Source: Branchiostoma floridae
Taxonomy: Eukaryota > Chordata > Leptocardii > Amphioxiformes > Branchiostomatidae
Assembly (NCBI RefSeq): GCF_000003815.2
Contig: NC_049983.1
Location: 26,773,278 to 26,837,277, forward strand
Direction of reading: 5' to 3'
DNA: 64,000 nucleotides
Below the pieces are notes generated by a model, which worked only from the letters and a program-made list of their open reading frames with translations, had not been told where the DNA came from and ran no database searches. The stretch's first letter is position 1. Each line of letters starts with the position of its first letter. Below are positions 43,663 to 55,469 of this stretch, one piece after another. Both the position numbers and the translations under genes were made by a program.

Positions 43663-44817
43663 ACCGACTTCGCAAAAGCTTTTGACAAAGTACCTCATGA
43701 TCGCTTACTCCTAAAACTCCAAAATTATGGTATTAGGGGTAAGGTACTTCACTGGATCTCTAATTTTCTCAAAAATCGTAAACAAAGAGTGGTAGTTGGG
43801 GGAGAGCACTCAGAGTGGGCGGAGGTAGTCTCTGGAGTGCCCCAGGGTACCGTGCACGGACCACTACTGTTCTTAGTGTACATTAATGACTTAGCCGACA
43901 ACCTCAACTCTAACATCCGTCTCTTTGCGGATGACTGCGTCATCTACAGGGAGATAAACAGTGACAGAGATCACACCCTCTTACAAGAGGACATCAATAC
44001 ATTTAGATACATGGCAAAACACATGGCAGATGAAATTACACCCGGACAAATGTTTTGTTATGCGTTATACCCACAAACGTAAACCTAAACTCTACGACTA
44101 CAAACTAGGAAGTCATGTTCTAGCCGAGACTAACAACCACAAATACTTAGGAGTCACACTCAACAACCAGCTCTCTTGGTCACAACACATACAGTACAGT
44201 GCTTCCAAGGCTAACAAGACGTTAGGCTTTGTGAGACGCAATCTTTATAACTGCCCCAAATCAGTCAAAACAAATGCATATACATCCCTTGTTAGACCAC
44301 ATTTAGAGTATTCCAGCGCTGCCTGGGATCCATACCACAAAGAGCACATTGCTAAGTTAGAGTCCGTTCAAAAAAGAGCGGCCAGATTTGTCACAAATTC
44401 GTATCATAGTTATGATAGTGTCACTAAACTTGTCTCTGATTTGGGGTGGGATACTTTACGCAACAGAAGGACAGCAAATAGATTAACAATTTTACAGAAA
44501 GCAAGACACCATAAAGTAGCCCTACCGGTCGAAACTCATCTAAAGCCTGTACCGCGCCAATCGCGACACTCAAACCCAAATTCTTACAAGGCTCTACCTT
44601 TTCACAAAGACTGCTACAAACATTCCTTCTTCCCACAAACCGTGAGAGATTGGAACTCTCTACCATACGAGGTCACGGAGATCACAGACGCTCCAAAGTT
44701 CAAGGAGGCAGTTCTCCGACGCCTCAGGGGACATCAAGGCGCAGCACTCCCCCTGGACGCTTTGCCCCAACTGAGGGGCGTTGTCCAGTACTCAATCAAG
44801 ATCAAGAGATCAAGATG
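43663..44817 (+). mobile_element. 5' truncated non-LTR retrotransposon, copy 2
   Basis: Duplicate of 36422-37574. An extra T near 44002-44004 shifts the frame inside the RT, after the LFADDC motif. The stop TAA of copy 1 is CAA here, so the distal frame runs on to 44830. The differences arose after the duplication of block Y, because the insertion site is identical. Confidence 0.85.
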
Positions 44818-44973
44818 GGTCAATTATTAGTTCCCTGTCGTTTGTTACTTACACAAGTTACATTATCGGTATTAAATCTGGGTTTTAGGTGAATTTCAGA
44901 AGCGTTTTCTTCGAAGCCGTTAAAGAGAGTTCTTGTAAGCAAGACGTTCTGGAACTTAGATCACCAAGAAGTA

Positions 44974-45228
44974 CAGTTACAACAATTTTCTTCAATCAGT
45001 GACTGTTTTCTAAAGGTACAGTACATACCTCCCAAATTTTCGATGTCTACCAGCACATCTTCGTCAGGGGAATGACCTAGTCTCAGTTCTCGCGAGAGAA
45101 CACGAAACTAGGTCAGGCTTGCTTGGATCATCTGCCCCCTCCCCCCGCCTCCTTGCGGGGGAAAATTTGGGAGGTATGTACTGTACCTTTACAAAACTGT
45201 CTCTAATTGAAGAAAATTGTTGTAACTG
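44974..45228. mobile_element. mariner-like foldback MITE, copy 2
   Basis: Same 255-bp element as 37732-37986, with TA at 44972-44973 and 45229-45230. Confidence 0.75.
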
Positions 45229-46369
45229 TATGCATACATGACTGATGACCCTCTTCAACGACCAAGAAGTACATTTTGTATAATGTGTCCGCCGCTATTG
45301 ACTTTGGCTAGGTCAGCAGTTAAATCTTTTTAAAAAATGTACTCTTCTTGGCAGCAAATATTGGACAGTTTTCAAGCCGCACATATAAGCTAGCCTGTAT
45401 TTACACAATCTCTTGCTGGCTGGGGTTAATGACCCCTTTGCCGAGAGCTTGTGGAAGAATATGCTCTAAGCTGCGTGGGCCATTCCAATTTCCGAGTCAC
45501 CAATAGGAAGCCAGTATGGCAAGTGTAGGGCAGGCCGCTAGGGGCGCAATTTTAGTCAGGCTAGGTACAAGCAACCTTTAGTAATCACAATAAACCCTAT
45601 CAAAACCAAAGAAATTCTGTCTAATTTACACCAAATAATATCCGATATCCGGGAGACAACATAGACTTTATGATACTTATGACTCCCTCCTGCAAAAGTG
45701 GTGTGTTCCTGACTCCTTAGTCATTCATGCTGTGAACAAGGTCGACAGAGTTTGACCTAAAATGTAGATGGAGGAATAAGTCCATGTATTGTTTAATCCA
45801 GTATTGGACGTAAAGTTAGCATTTTTCTATAATCATATCCAAATTGTTGCTTTGTAGTTTCTTGATTCCTATCGCAAGGTTTTGTCTGAACAGGACAGCA
45901 AACCCTACCGGATTGCTTCCTAAGTTTTTGATCACTTCAGAAAATGTGGATTAAATCTACATGGAAATTATCGTCAGGTTTTAACCACGTTACTTGAATG
46001 CAGATTACATCATATTATACAAATACTATCTAAAAAATCTACTTCACTACACACTTTTTACTAAAGCTATGCTGAATATTCCTACTAGTGGCATAAGCCC
46101 ACATCAGGCATCATAAGAAAGGGAAAAGGTATAAAGCAAAAATGTGAAGAGCAATTTACAGTATAATGTCTATCACATATACGGTTTTGGCATTGATGAG
46201 TACACTAAGTGGACATGGGCCAGTAAGTATTGCGTCTATATATATTGTAGTTATTGTATGGAATAATCTATAGGTAAAGGGGCTAGATAAGGCAGTATAA
46301 TAGAAAACATCACATTCATTTTGGCGAGTGCTGGTACACGTCATATGGTGCATACCTAAAACTTGTTTA

Positions 46370-47060
46370 GCAGACAGTTCTTTCAATTTGTATAGAAGCC
46401 AAGTTCACAATGTTAGGGAGGCCAAAGTCAAATGTTCCTGGGCAGCATTTGTGAAGCCACATAACACAGCAATAAAGTACTGCTGGTCACTGAGACTGTT
46501 ACAACTGATAGAATATACCACAGAGAATAGTCAGTAAAAATTTCAAACTCATACAATGTCAGGAAGTTGTATTTTATTGGCTTTGGAAATTGGGAAAAAA
46601 TGTTTTGGTTTGATGTGTTGACCTGGGACTGTGCCAGCTCGGCGTCCCCACTCTCCCAGGGTATGTGGGGTCAAGATCAGTGTCCTCACGGCTGTGCAAA
46701 TGGTACCAAACCAACTGCGCAGTTACTGTTAGTATCTGTTTGCCCTACCAGGTACAACCCATAGGTTTTAGGGTGTTTTACAAGTGTTCTGACCAGGTGC
46801 ATACTTTCTACTAAGGCCACTTTAACCTGAAGGATTGACTGAGTCTTGTACTGTCAGTAACATTTCTTCAGGACGCTGTCTCTGGGTAAGTCTTCTGTTA
46901 CAGGACTCTTACATGTCATGTATGCTTGTAAAGTAAGTCAAATGTGGAATTTGGGATTGTTACAGTACACAGTGTATTTCTGTGCATTTCTGCCAACAAA
47001 GTGACAACTTGTTAGCTAACAATGTACTTGACCAGTATTACATTTTGACAGATGGCTGAA
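46370..47060 (+). promoter_or_regulatory. Promoter / first-exon module of gene 5
   Basis: A distinct version: 'CTGTGCAAATGGTACC' in place of the octamer and 'CCAACTGCGCAGTTACTG'. Noncoding exon ends at 46885 (TCTCTGG|GTAAGT). A predicted second exon (47133-47186) follows in the same order as in the other genes. Confidence 0.5.
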
Positions 47061-47679
47061 AATATTCAGCAAATACAAATATGATTCCAAGGGCTCTGAT
47101 CAAGGAGGACTATCTAAAGACTAGCCTTACAGAAATTTTTGCAAATGCATGTGATGACAGTCTGGACAGAGCGTTATCATTTGGGGGTAAGTCTGTGTGA
47201 CTTGAAGTTTCAATTCTTGAGATAATGACACATTTGTTTCTTCCACTTTCGCATAGGAATGTCTAACTGGGAAAAAATGTAACTGTGTTAACACAGTCAC
47301 TTAGGTGGTTGGTTGGCAAGTGGGCTGTACCATTGCAGCAGCTCAAGGGGTGGAGCTTTGTTTTCAGTTTATAACTTCATAAAAATCATGACTAAGGAAT
47401 AAATTAGATAGTGCAAATTAAAATTCATGTAACTATTTAATTTTCTAATGATCAACTTCTAATTGGCAAAAATATTGTCATGCAGTCAGTGGGAATTTGT
47501 ATCTAAAAAGAAGACTTATGTCATAAACTTCTAGTATAAATATTAGATGTATATTTGTCATGACTGTATTGTAATGGTTTATACCCTAATTATCATGGTG
47601 GATATTTTCTGTCTAAAAAATATTGACTTAATGCTAATGTTTATAATCCTTCTTCCTGTACCAGGGCACAGAGACCATC

Positions 47680-49500
47680 ATGGGTGAGAAGCTGCCAGCA
47701 ATGCTGTTATCCCTTCTGATCATCCTGAAGGTGTTTGGATCAACAGAAGCTTCCTGCAGCATACATGGTTCTTTCGCTGGCTGCAGCAACCAGAACCTCA
47801 CCAGTGTTCCTCAGGACCTGCCAGCAGGCATCACTATAATTCACTTGGAGAACAACCTAATCACAACATTAAGTCATTCTGATTTCTCTCAGTATGGCAG
47901 CTTGACACATTTACATCTAGGCAACAATCATATTGCCACAGTCAATGGCCATGCATTCTATAACTTATATAACTATAATAATCAATCACATTTGATTGAT
48001 TTGTGGCTTTCTTCTAACCGCCTGTCAAACCTCAGTGCTGACATGTTCACATGGCTGACAAACTTGGAGGTCCTTTACTTGGACCATAATGAGATCAGTG
48101 ATATTCAGGCTGGAACTTTCAATTCAACACCAAAACTGGGACATTTGCAACTAGAACTGAATGAGTTAACACATCTCAGATCTGACATGTTCACAGGGCT
48201 GGGGAACTTGAACAAGCTTCGCCTGGTCAACAATGAGATCAGTGATATTCAGGCTGGAACTTTCAAATCAATTCCAGGACTGACAGACTTGCGCCTGAGT
48301 TATAACAAGTTAACAAACCTCAGATCTGACATGTTCATAGGGCTAGGAAACTTGGAGGCCCTTTGGCTTGCCAATAATGACATCAGTGATATTCAGGCTG
48401 GAACTTTCAGTTCAACACCACAACTGAAAATGTTGTACCTGCCAAATAACAAGTTAACAAACCTCAGATCTGAAATGTTTACAGGGCTGGGAATCTTGGA
48501 GGACCTTTACTTAAACAATAATGAGATCAGTGATATTCAGGCTGGAACTTTCAATTCAACACCAAAACTGGGACATTTGCAGCTAGAAATGAATGAGTTA
48601 ACACATCTCAGATCTGACATGTTCACAGGGCTGGGGAACTTGTACAGGCTTCGCCTGGACAACAATGAGATCAGTGATATTCAGGCTGGAACTTTCAAAT
48701 CAATGCCAGGACTGACAGACTTGCCCCTGAGTTATAACAAGTTAACAAGCCTCAGATCTGACATGTTTACAGGGCTGGGGAAGGTGTCCCTTGACTTACA
48801 GAATAATGAGATCAGTGATATTCAGGCTGGAACTTTCAGTTCAACACCACAACTGAAAATGTTGTTCCTGCCGAATAACAAGTTAACAAGCCTTAGATCG
48901 GACATGTTCACAGGGCTGGGAATCTTGCAGACCCTTTGGCTGAACAATAATGAGATCAGTGACATTCAGGCTGGAACTTTCAATTCAATGCCACAACTTG
49001 TAGACTTGTACCTACAGGACAACAGACTTACAGTCCTAAATGCAGAGATGTTTGCAGAACTGTCAGCAATTAGTGTAAACATTGTCAACAGCCCAGAACC
49101 TTTTTTTGTCGAAGGTATTAACATCAACAACAACCCCTGGCAGTGTGACTGTAGGATGCTTCCCTTCAGGCAGAAGATGACTGGGTCTCATTCATTTGAA
49201 AACCAAATCATATGTGAAGGGCCAATCAATTTCTCATATGGGGTAAGGCTCAAAGATATCAGTCCTGAAGATCTGGTCTGTGAAGAGCCAGTAGCGGGCA
49301 TAACTGGTAGAGTGGCACCAAAACAATCTCAACCTGCTCCCAGTTTCTCCCTCCCTGTTCTCATTGGCTCTGTGTGTGGTGCAGTAGCAGGTACTGTCCT
49401 CATTGTTACCATCATTCTCACAATCTGGTGCAAGAAGATGACCCGCCCCAGAACCCTCCCTCAGGCCCAAACAATCCAGTTGCTTTCAGTAATGCCTTAG
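47680..49500 (+). CDS. LRR receptor gene 5 (long type), tail frameshifted
   Basis: 606 aa. Exon from 47665, ATG in strong context. Same architecture as gene 3: signal peptide, LRRNT, seven 48-residue LRR units with the internal three-unit duplication, LRRCT, TM about 558-583. Two extra bases (CC) at about 49447-49450 change the frame just after CKKMTR. The tail becomes 17 unrelated residues ending VMP; the normal family tail remains open in the other frame to the TGA at 49574. The membrane anchor is intact, so the ectodomain should still reach the surface. The break may be an allele or a sequence error. Confidence 0.88.
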   Translation: MGEKLPAMLLSLLIILKVFGSTEASCSIHGSFAGCSNQNLTSVPQDLPAGITIIHLENNLITTLSHSDFSQYGSLTHLHLGNNHIATVNGHAFYNLYNYNNQSHLIDLWLSSNRLSNLSADMFTWLTNLEVLYLDHNEISDIQAGTFNSTPKLGHLQLELNELTHLRSDMFTGLGNLNKLRLVNNEISDIQAGTFKSIPGLTDLRLSYNKLTNLRSDMFIGLGNLEALWLANNDISDIQAGTFSSTPQLKMLYLPNNKLTNLRSEMFTGLGILEDLYLNNNEISDIQAGTFNSTPKLGHLQLEMNELTHLRSDMFTGLGNLYRLRLDNNEISDIQAGTFKSMPGLTDLPLSYNKLTSLRSDMFTGLGKVSLDLQNNEISDIQAGTFSSTPQLKMLFLPNNKLTSLRSDMFTGLGILQTLWLNNNEISDIQAGTFNSMPQLVDLYLQDNRLTVLNAEMFAELSAISVNIVNSPEPFFVEGININNNPWQCDCRMLPFRQKMTGSHSFENQIICEGPINFSYGVRLKDISPEDLVCEEPVAGITGRVAPKQSQPAPSFSLPVLIGSVCGAVAGTVLIVTIILTIWCKKMTRPRTLPQAQTIQLLSVMP

Positions 49501-49574
49501 AAAGTGTCACCATCAGTGGTCACGATCAGACAGGGCAGGGCGGGGCCGAGACCACAGGACTGGTGAATCCTTGA

Positions 49575-52500
49575 ATGACAGAAACTCAGAACACAGCCCA
49601 GGGCATCCTGCCTCTCGGGGTCTTGGGTAAAATTTCACTATCTACAAGCAAGACAGGGCCTAGCAGTGCATTTTCTTAACTTGTCAATTTTGTACTGAGT
49701 TATGTCATGATTCAAAGTATAATTTCCATATCTAAACAATTATTATGTTATTATTTGTTACCATTTATACTATCATTATTTTCTCATCTATTAATATGTT
49801 GTTATTATTTGTTATCATTTACTATATTATTCTCTGACCTATTACTATATTTTGTTTGTTTGAACTTTGAACCCTTATATATTGTTATTATCTGTAACAG
49901 TATAATTTCTGATTTGTTAAACTTATAATTATTATAACTGCAGTGTTATATAATTGTTACTTAACTTTGACTGGGGGAGAACTAGAACTTCCCCCCCCTC
50001 CCCCAGCACTTGTTCTTCAGATTCTTTTTGCACTATGTTTTGTTTGTTATTTGGCTTTAAGATAAGTGAAAGTAATAAATGTGAAATGTGAAACTGTGTG
50101 TACCAAGGTACGTGACTGTGTGGGCCTCCCATTCAAGTGTTACCTCCCAGGTCATCAAACCAGTGCAGGTTTCAAGCTACCGCATTTCAGCATAAGGGGG
50201 CATCATGCTATTATTTATGACCTGGTCGACCGCTTTAACTTGAGGTGCTACATGTAATTTTGAGGGTTGTGCTGTTTCCCTAACTGCATGAAACTTTATT
50301 ATTTTAAATTTATGTCAATTTTCATACAGCATTCAGCAGCTGGACTGCCGATGGTAGACAGGACGCTGTCAGAGTTAGCAGCTGAGCATAGGTCAATTAC
50401 AATGTAGTTCCCTGCCGTATCTGTTACTTACAGTGACTCGGTATTACATCTCGATTTTACATGAATTTCAGATTCTGAGCAGAAGAATTTTCATCAAAGT
50501 CGTCAAAGAGAGTTCTTGTAGGTTAGAAGTTCTGGAATTTAGATCACCTAGAAGTATAATGCATCCACTGCTATTGACTTTGGCTACATGTGTAGCTCAG
50601 CATTTAAATCTCAAATAATGTATTATTCTTGGCAGCAAATATTGGAGAGTTTTCAAGCGGCAGATATAAGCTAGCCTGTGTTTACACAATCTCTCGTTAC
50701 ATGGCTGGGGTTAATGACCCCCTCCCCGAGAGCTTGTGGAATAATATGCTCTAAGCCGCGCGGACCATTCCAATTCCTGGAGTCACCGATAGGAAGCCAG
50801 TATAGCAATTACTATCATATGTAACCGCCCAGCCCTAAAGTGGTTCCCGCCGCAGCAACTGTAGGGCCGGTCGCTAGGGGCACGATTTTAGTCAGGCTAG
50901 ATATAAGCAACCTTTAGTAATCACATCCCTAGCAAAACATAGCAATAAAATTTCTGTCTAATTTACACCAAATGATATCTGATATCCGGGTGGTGGAGTT
51001 TGACATAGACTTTCTGATACTTATGACCCCCTCCTGCAAAAGTGGTGTGTTCCTGACGTCGCTGCTGGAGATAGAAGGGTCATTCATTCTGTGAACAAGG
51101 TCGACGAAGTTTGACCGACAATTTAGAGGAGTAAGTCCCCATATTGTTTAATCCAGTGTTGGACGTAAAGTGTTAGCATTTTTCTATAATGATATCTGAA
51201 TTGTTGCTTCGAAGTCTCTTGATTCCTATCGCAAGATTTTGTCTGAACAGGTCCTGGAGCTCAATGCTGTCTGAGTTCCTTCGCTTCCTAAGATCGCTTC
51301 CTAAGTTTTTGATCACTTCAAAAATAGTCGTAACCATCTAGATGGAAATTATCGTCAGGTTTTAACCACGCTTCTTGAATACAGATTACATCATACTTAT
51401 ACAAATACTATCTAAAAAAAATCTACTTCTACACAATTTTTACTAAAGTTGTGCTGAATATTCCAAGTTATGCGTAAGGCCACATCAGGCGCTATATATA
51501 AAGAAAGGGAAAAAGGTAAAACAAAAAGCAAAAATGTAAACAGCGATTACAAATTTCTATCACATATACGGTTTTTGGCATAAAGTTTACATATTGATGA
51601 GTACATTAAGTGGATACGGACCAGTAAATATCGAATATGTCTATATTGTAGTTATTGTTTGGAATAATCTATAGGTAAGGGGCCTACTAGAAGGTAGTAT
51701 TATAATAGAAAACTTCACTAAGTCTTTCCTTTTGGCAAGTGCTGGTACACATGTGGTGCATACCTAAACCTTGTTTAGCAGTTCTTTCAGTTTGTATGGA
51801 TGCGAAGTTCACAATGTTAAGGAGGCCAAAGTCAAATTTCCTGGGCAGCATTTTTGAAGGCACATAACACAGGAATAAAGAATTGCTGGTCATTAAGACT
51901 AACTGCAACTGATAGAATAAACCATAAAGAACAGTCAGTGAAAATTTCAGACTCATACGATGTTGGGAAGTTGTATCTAATTGGCTTTGAAAATGGAAAA
52001 AAATACAATGTTTTGGTGTGATGTGTTGACCTGGGCCGGTGCCAGCTAGGGCGTCCCTGTGCACTCTCCCAGGGTCAAGGTCGGCGTCCTCACGGTTATG
52101 CAAAGGGATCCAAACCAACTGCGCAAGTACTGTTGCAGATCTGTTTCCTCTACCAAGTACAACACACAGGTTTTAGAATGTTTTATAAGTCTTCTGACCA
52201 GGTGTGCACTTCCAACTAAAGGCCGCTTCAACCTGAAGGATCGACTTCAGTGAGTTTTGTACATTTCTTCAGGACGCTGTCTCTTGGTAAGTAGTTTATT
52301 ACAGGACTCTTCTGCTTGTAAGGAAAGCTTATTAAAATGCGTTGAGGAATTTGGGATTGTTACAGTACACCGTGTATTTCTGTGAAAGTTTGTGGCATTT
52401 CTGACATAAATCAAACCTTTTCAGTGACAACTTGTTAGCTAAGAAATTCAATGTACTTGACCAATAATTATATTCAGATGGCTGAATAATAGTCTAACTA

Positions 52501-52985
52501 AAGACTAGCCTTACAGAAATTTTTCAAATGCATGTGATGACACTGGACAATGCAGGTTATCATTTGAGGGTAAGTGACTGTATCATAGTGTATGACTTGA
52601 AATTCGAACTCTTGAGATAATGACACATTTTGTTTCCTCGCCTTTTTTCCATATATTACTGGGGAAATATAACCGTGTTACCACACTTATATGTGGTTGG
52701 TTGGCATGTGGGCTGTACCATTGCAGCAGCTCAAGGGGTGGACCTTTGTTTCCAGTTTATAACTTCATAAAAATCATGACTAAGGAAACTATTTATAGAC
52801 AGTGCAAATTAGAATAATTCTTGACGTGTATAATTAATCTCGTCATGATCAACTTCCCATTTGGCAAAAAATTTTGTCATGCAGTCAGTGGGAATTTGTG
52901 TCTAAAAAGAAGACTTATGTCATAAACTTCTAGTATACACATTAGATGTATATTTGTCATGACTGTATTGTAATGGTTTATACCC
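49575..52985. repeat. Intergenic block X, copy 2 (between genes 5 and 6)
   Basis: Near-identical to 30158-33620, including the 3' UTR, AATAAA (50074-50079) and the promoter module of the next gene. Differences are single bases and small indels; for example, about 40 bp near 52490 are missing compared with 33065-33115. Confidence 0.85.
51760..52490 (+). promoter_or_regulatory. Promoter / first-exon module of gene 6
   Basis: Near-identical to the gene 3 module. Noncoding exon ends at 52286 (TCTCTTG|GTAAGT). A second noncoding exon is predicted at 52517-52569. Confidence 0.55.
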
Positions 52986-53079
52986 TAATTATCGTGGTGG
53001 ATATTTTCTGTAAAAAAAATATTGACTTAATGCTATATGTTTATAATCCTTCTTCCTGCACCAGGGCACACAGACCATC

Positions 53080-54345
53080 ATGGGTGAGAAGCTGCCAGGG
53101 ATGCTGTTATCCATTCTGATCATCCTGAAGGTGTTTGGAGCAACAGAAGCTTCCTGCAGAATTACAGGTTTTACTGCTGACTGCAGCAACCAGAACCTCA
53201 CCAGTGTTCCTCAGGACCTGCCGACAGGAATCGACGGCCTTTACTTGTGGGATAATCTAATCACAACATTAAGTCAGTTTGATTTCTCTCAGTATGGTCT
53301 CTTGACGCTTTTATATCTGTCAAAAAATCATATTACCACAGTCAATGGCCATGCATTCTGTAACTTACATAAATACAATAATCAATCAGAATTGATTGAC
53401 TTAAAGCTTTCTTTTAACCACCTGTCAAACCTCAGTGCTGACATGTTCACATGGCTGGCAAACTTGGAGTTCCTTAGCTTGGACAATAATGAGATCAGTG
53501 ATATTCAGGCTGGAACTTTTAATTCAACACCACAACTGAGAGACTTGGGGCTGTACGGTAACAAGTTAACAAAACTCAGTGCTGACATGTTTACAGGGTT
53601 GGAAAACTTGCAGACCCTTTGGCTGTCTAATAATGAGATTAGTGATATTCCCTTTGGAACTTTCACTTCAACACCACAACTGACATGGTTGTACATGGGT
53701 AATAACAAGTTAACAAGCCTCAGATCGGACATGTTCAGAGGGCTGGGAAACTTGATGACCCTTTACTTGAACAACAATGAGATCAGTGACATTCAGGCTG
53801 GAACTTTCAATTCAATGCCACAACTTGTAATCTTGGACCTACAGAACAACAGACTTACAGTCCTAAATGCAGAGATGTTTGCAGAACTGTCAGCAATCAG
53901 TGTAAACATTGCCAGACATTCTTTCGAAGGTATTAACATCAACAACAACCCCTGGCAGTGTGACTGTAGGATGCTTCCCTGCAGGCAGAAGATGACTGGG
54001 TCTCATCCATTTGAAAACCAAATCATATGTGAAGGGCCAAGCAACTTCCGTGGGGTAAGGCTCAAAGATATCAGTCCTGAAGATCTGATCTGTGAAGAGC
54101 CAGGAGCACCAAACCAACCTCAACCTGCTCCCAGTTTCTCCCTCCCTGTTCTCATTGGCTCTGTGTGTGGTGCAGTAGCAGGTACTGTCCTCATTGTTAC
54201 CATCATTTTCATGATCTGGCGCAAGAGGAAGACCCAGAACCCTCCCTCAGCTGGCCAAACCCCCCCAATTGCCTTCAGCACAATCAGTGAGCATGATCAG
54301 ACAGGGCAGGGTGAGGCAGACACCACAGGACTGGTGAGTCCTTGA
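53080..54345 (+). CDS. LRR receptor gene 6 (short type), intact LRR transmembrane protein
   Basis: 421 aa. Exon begins at 53065 after CTGCACCAG. Signal peptide 1-24 (…FGATEAS), LRRNT, about nine LRRs (three NEISDI units, one with DIPFGTF), LRRCT with the extra cysteine (RMLPCRQ) as in gene 4, TM about 355-380, WRKRK as in gene 1, 41-residue tail ending TTGLVSP. The upstream region is of the gene 3 type, while the 3' flank is unlike the X and Y blocks. The AATAAA of the others is AATGAA here. Confidence 0.92.
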   Translation: MGEKLPGMLLSILIILKVFGATEASCRITGFTADCSNQNLTSVPQDLPTGIDGLYLWDNLITTLSQFDFSQYGLLTLLYLSKNHITTVNGHAFCNLHKYNNQSELIDLKLSFNHLSNLSADMFTWLANLEFLSLDNNEISDIQAGTFNSTPQLRDLGLYGNKLTKLSADMFTGLENLQTLWLSNNEISDIPFGTFTSTPQLTWLYMGNNKLTSLRSDMFRGLGNLMTLYLNNNEISDIQAGTFNSMPQLVILDLQNNRLTVLNAEMFAELSAISVNIARHSFEGININNNPWQCDCRMLPCRQKMTGSHPFENQIICEGPSNFRGVRLKDISPEDLICEEPGAPNQPQPAPSFSLPVLIGSVCGAVAGTVLIVTIIFMIWRKRKTQNPPSAGQTPPIAFSTISEHDQTGQGEADTTGLVSP

Positions 54346-55030
54346 ATGCCAGAAACAAGGGCTTGAAATACTTTCTTTCTGCAATTGAAAATTACCTGCA
54401 GCAGAGAAATTTTACCTGCACCACTTTGAATTTAGAAAGTATATAGATATGGATCATTCTAAAATTTTCAAATTGATGCAGTTAATAACAGTCCATACAC
54501 CTACATCACAGGACATACTGGTATAAAACCCAGTACATGGACAAGTGCAGGTTAGGTGCAGGTAGACATAAGAAACACCTGCACTAACCTGTGTTTGTTA
54601 CCATTTACTACCATATTATTCTGTGACCTATAACTATATTGTTGATATATCACTACAATCTAACCTACACCAATGTATATTGTTACTATCTGTAACGGTT
54701 ACCGTAGTATCATTTACTATCATCATTTTTTGATTTGTTAAACAGTTTTATAATCATATTTTGTTAACTTTGATTGGGGGAGATTCAGAACAAGCCCCAT
54801 GGCTTTTTCTCCCCCTGAATGTCTTCTTCTTTTGCACTATTTCTTCATGGTTTTATCATAAAGATGAGTTCATTAATGAATGTCAAAAGTGAAGCTGTGA
54901 GTACCAAGTTTCGTGTGTGGACCTCTCATTTAAGTGTTATGTCCCACATATTAATCAAACCAGTGCAGGTTCTATTAAGCTACTGCATTTCAGCATAAGG
55001 GGCCATCATGCTATTACATGTACTTGTGAC
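54346..55030. other. 3' flank of gene 6
   Basis: Shares short stretches with the other 3' flanks ('CTATTATTCTGTGACCTAT'-type, 'TTAACTTTGATTGGGGGAGA', 'AAACCAGTGCAGGTT') but is otherwise diverged. No gene seen. Confidence 0.5.
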
Positions 55031-55231
55031 TAGGGGTGGGTACCGGTACAGAAAATTCAGGTCCAGGTCCGGTTCAGGACATGTGAATTCTTTATCATAT
55101 AATCTGTTTATTTTCTAACTGGTTCAACATCCGGTCCACCAAATTTTTTGGGTCCGTTTTTTCCAGACCGGTCCAAAAAGAAAAACCAGTTTTGTACCCG
55201 ATTCCGGTACATCAACCAGTACCCACCCCTA
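55031..55231. mobile_element. hAT-like MITE with 8-bp target duplication
   Basis: Ends TAGGGGTGGGTACC and GGTAC…GTACCCACCCCTA (inverted). Flanks CTTGTGAC (55023-55030) and CTTGCGAC (55232-55239), an 8-bp duplication with one change. An 8-bp duplication and AGGGGTGG-type ends fit hAT. The interior is rich in GGTCCGG/CCGGTCC inverted pieces. Confidence 0.7.
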
Positions 55232-55469
55232 CTTGCGACCATCACACTAGCTTTAGGACCATTGCACTTATTTTTCATCTCGCTTACTTTCCTCGTAATT
55301 AGATTAAATTCCTTACTTTCCTTCTAATTATACATGGTCTAAAAGAAAGAAGTCCCTCAAGGGTAAAAAAAAGAGTTCCCTAAGTGTTAGAATGTATCCT
55401 TTTGCCTAACATCTTTAAAACCCTGAACCATCGATAGTCCAAGCACACTATTCCTACCCCAATTGATTG

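Larger units (their letters stand above)
41794..47640. repeat. Intergenic block Y, copy 2 (between genes 4 and 5)
   Basis: Same content as 35588-40440 plus the element at 42418-43450. The right part (promoter of gene 5) is the most divergent of the set, for example 'CTTCCACTTTCGCATAGG' in place of 'CCTCGCCTTTTTTCCATA'. Confidence 0.8.
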
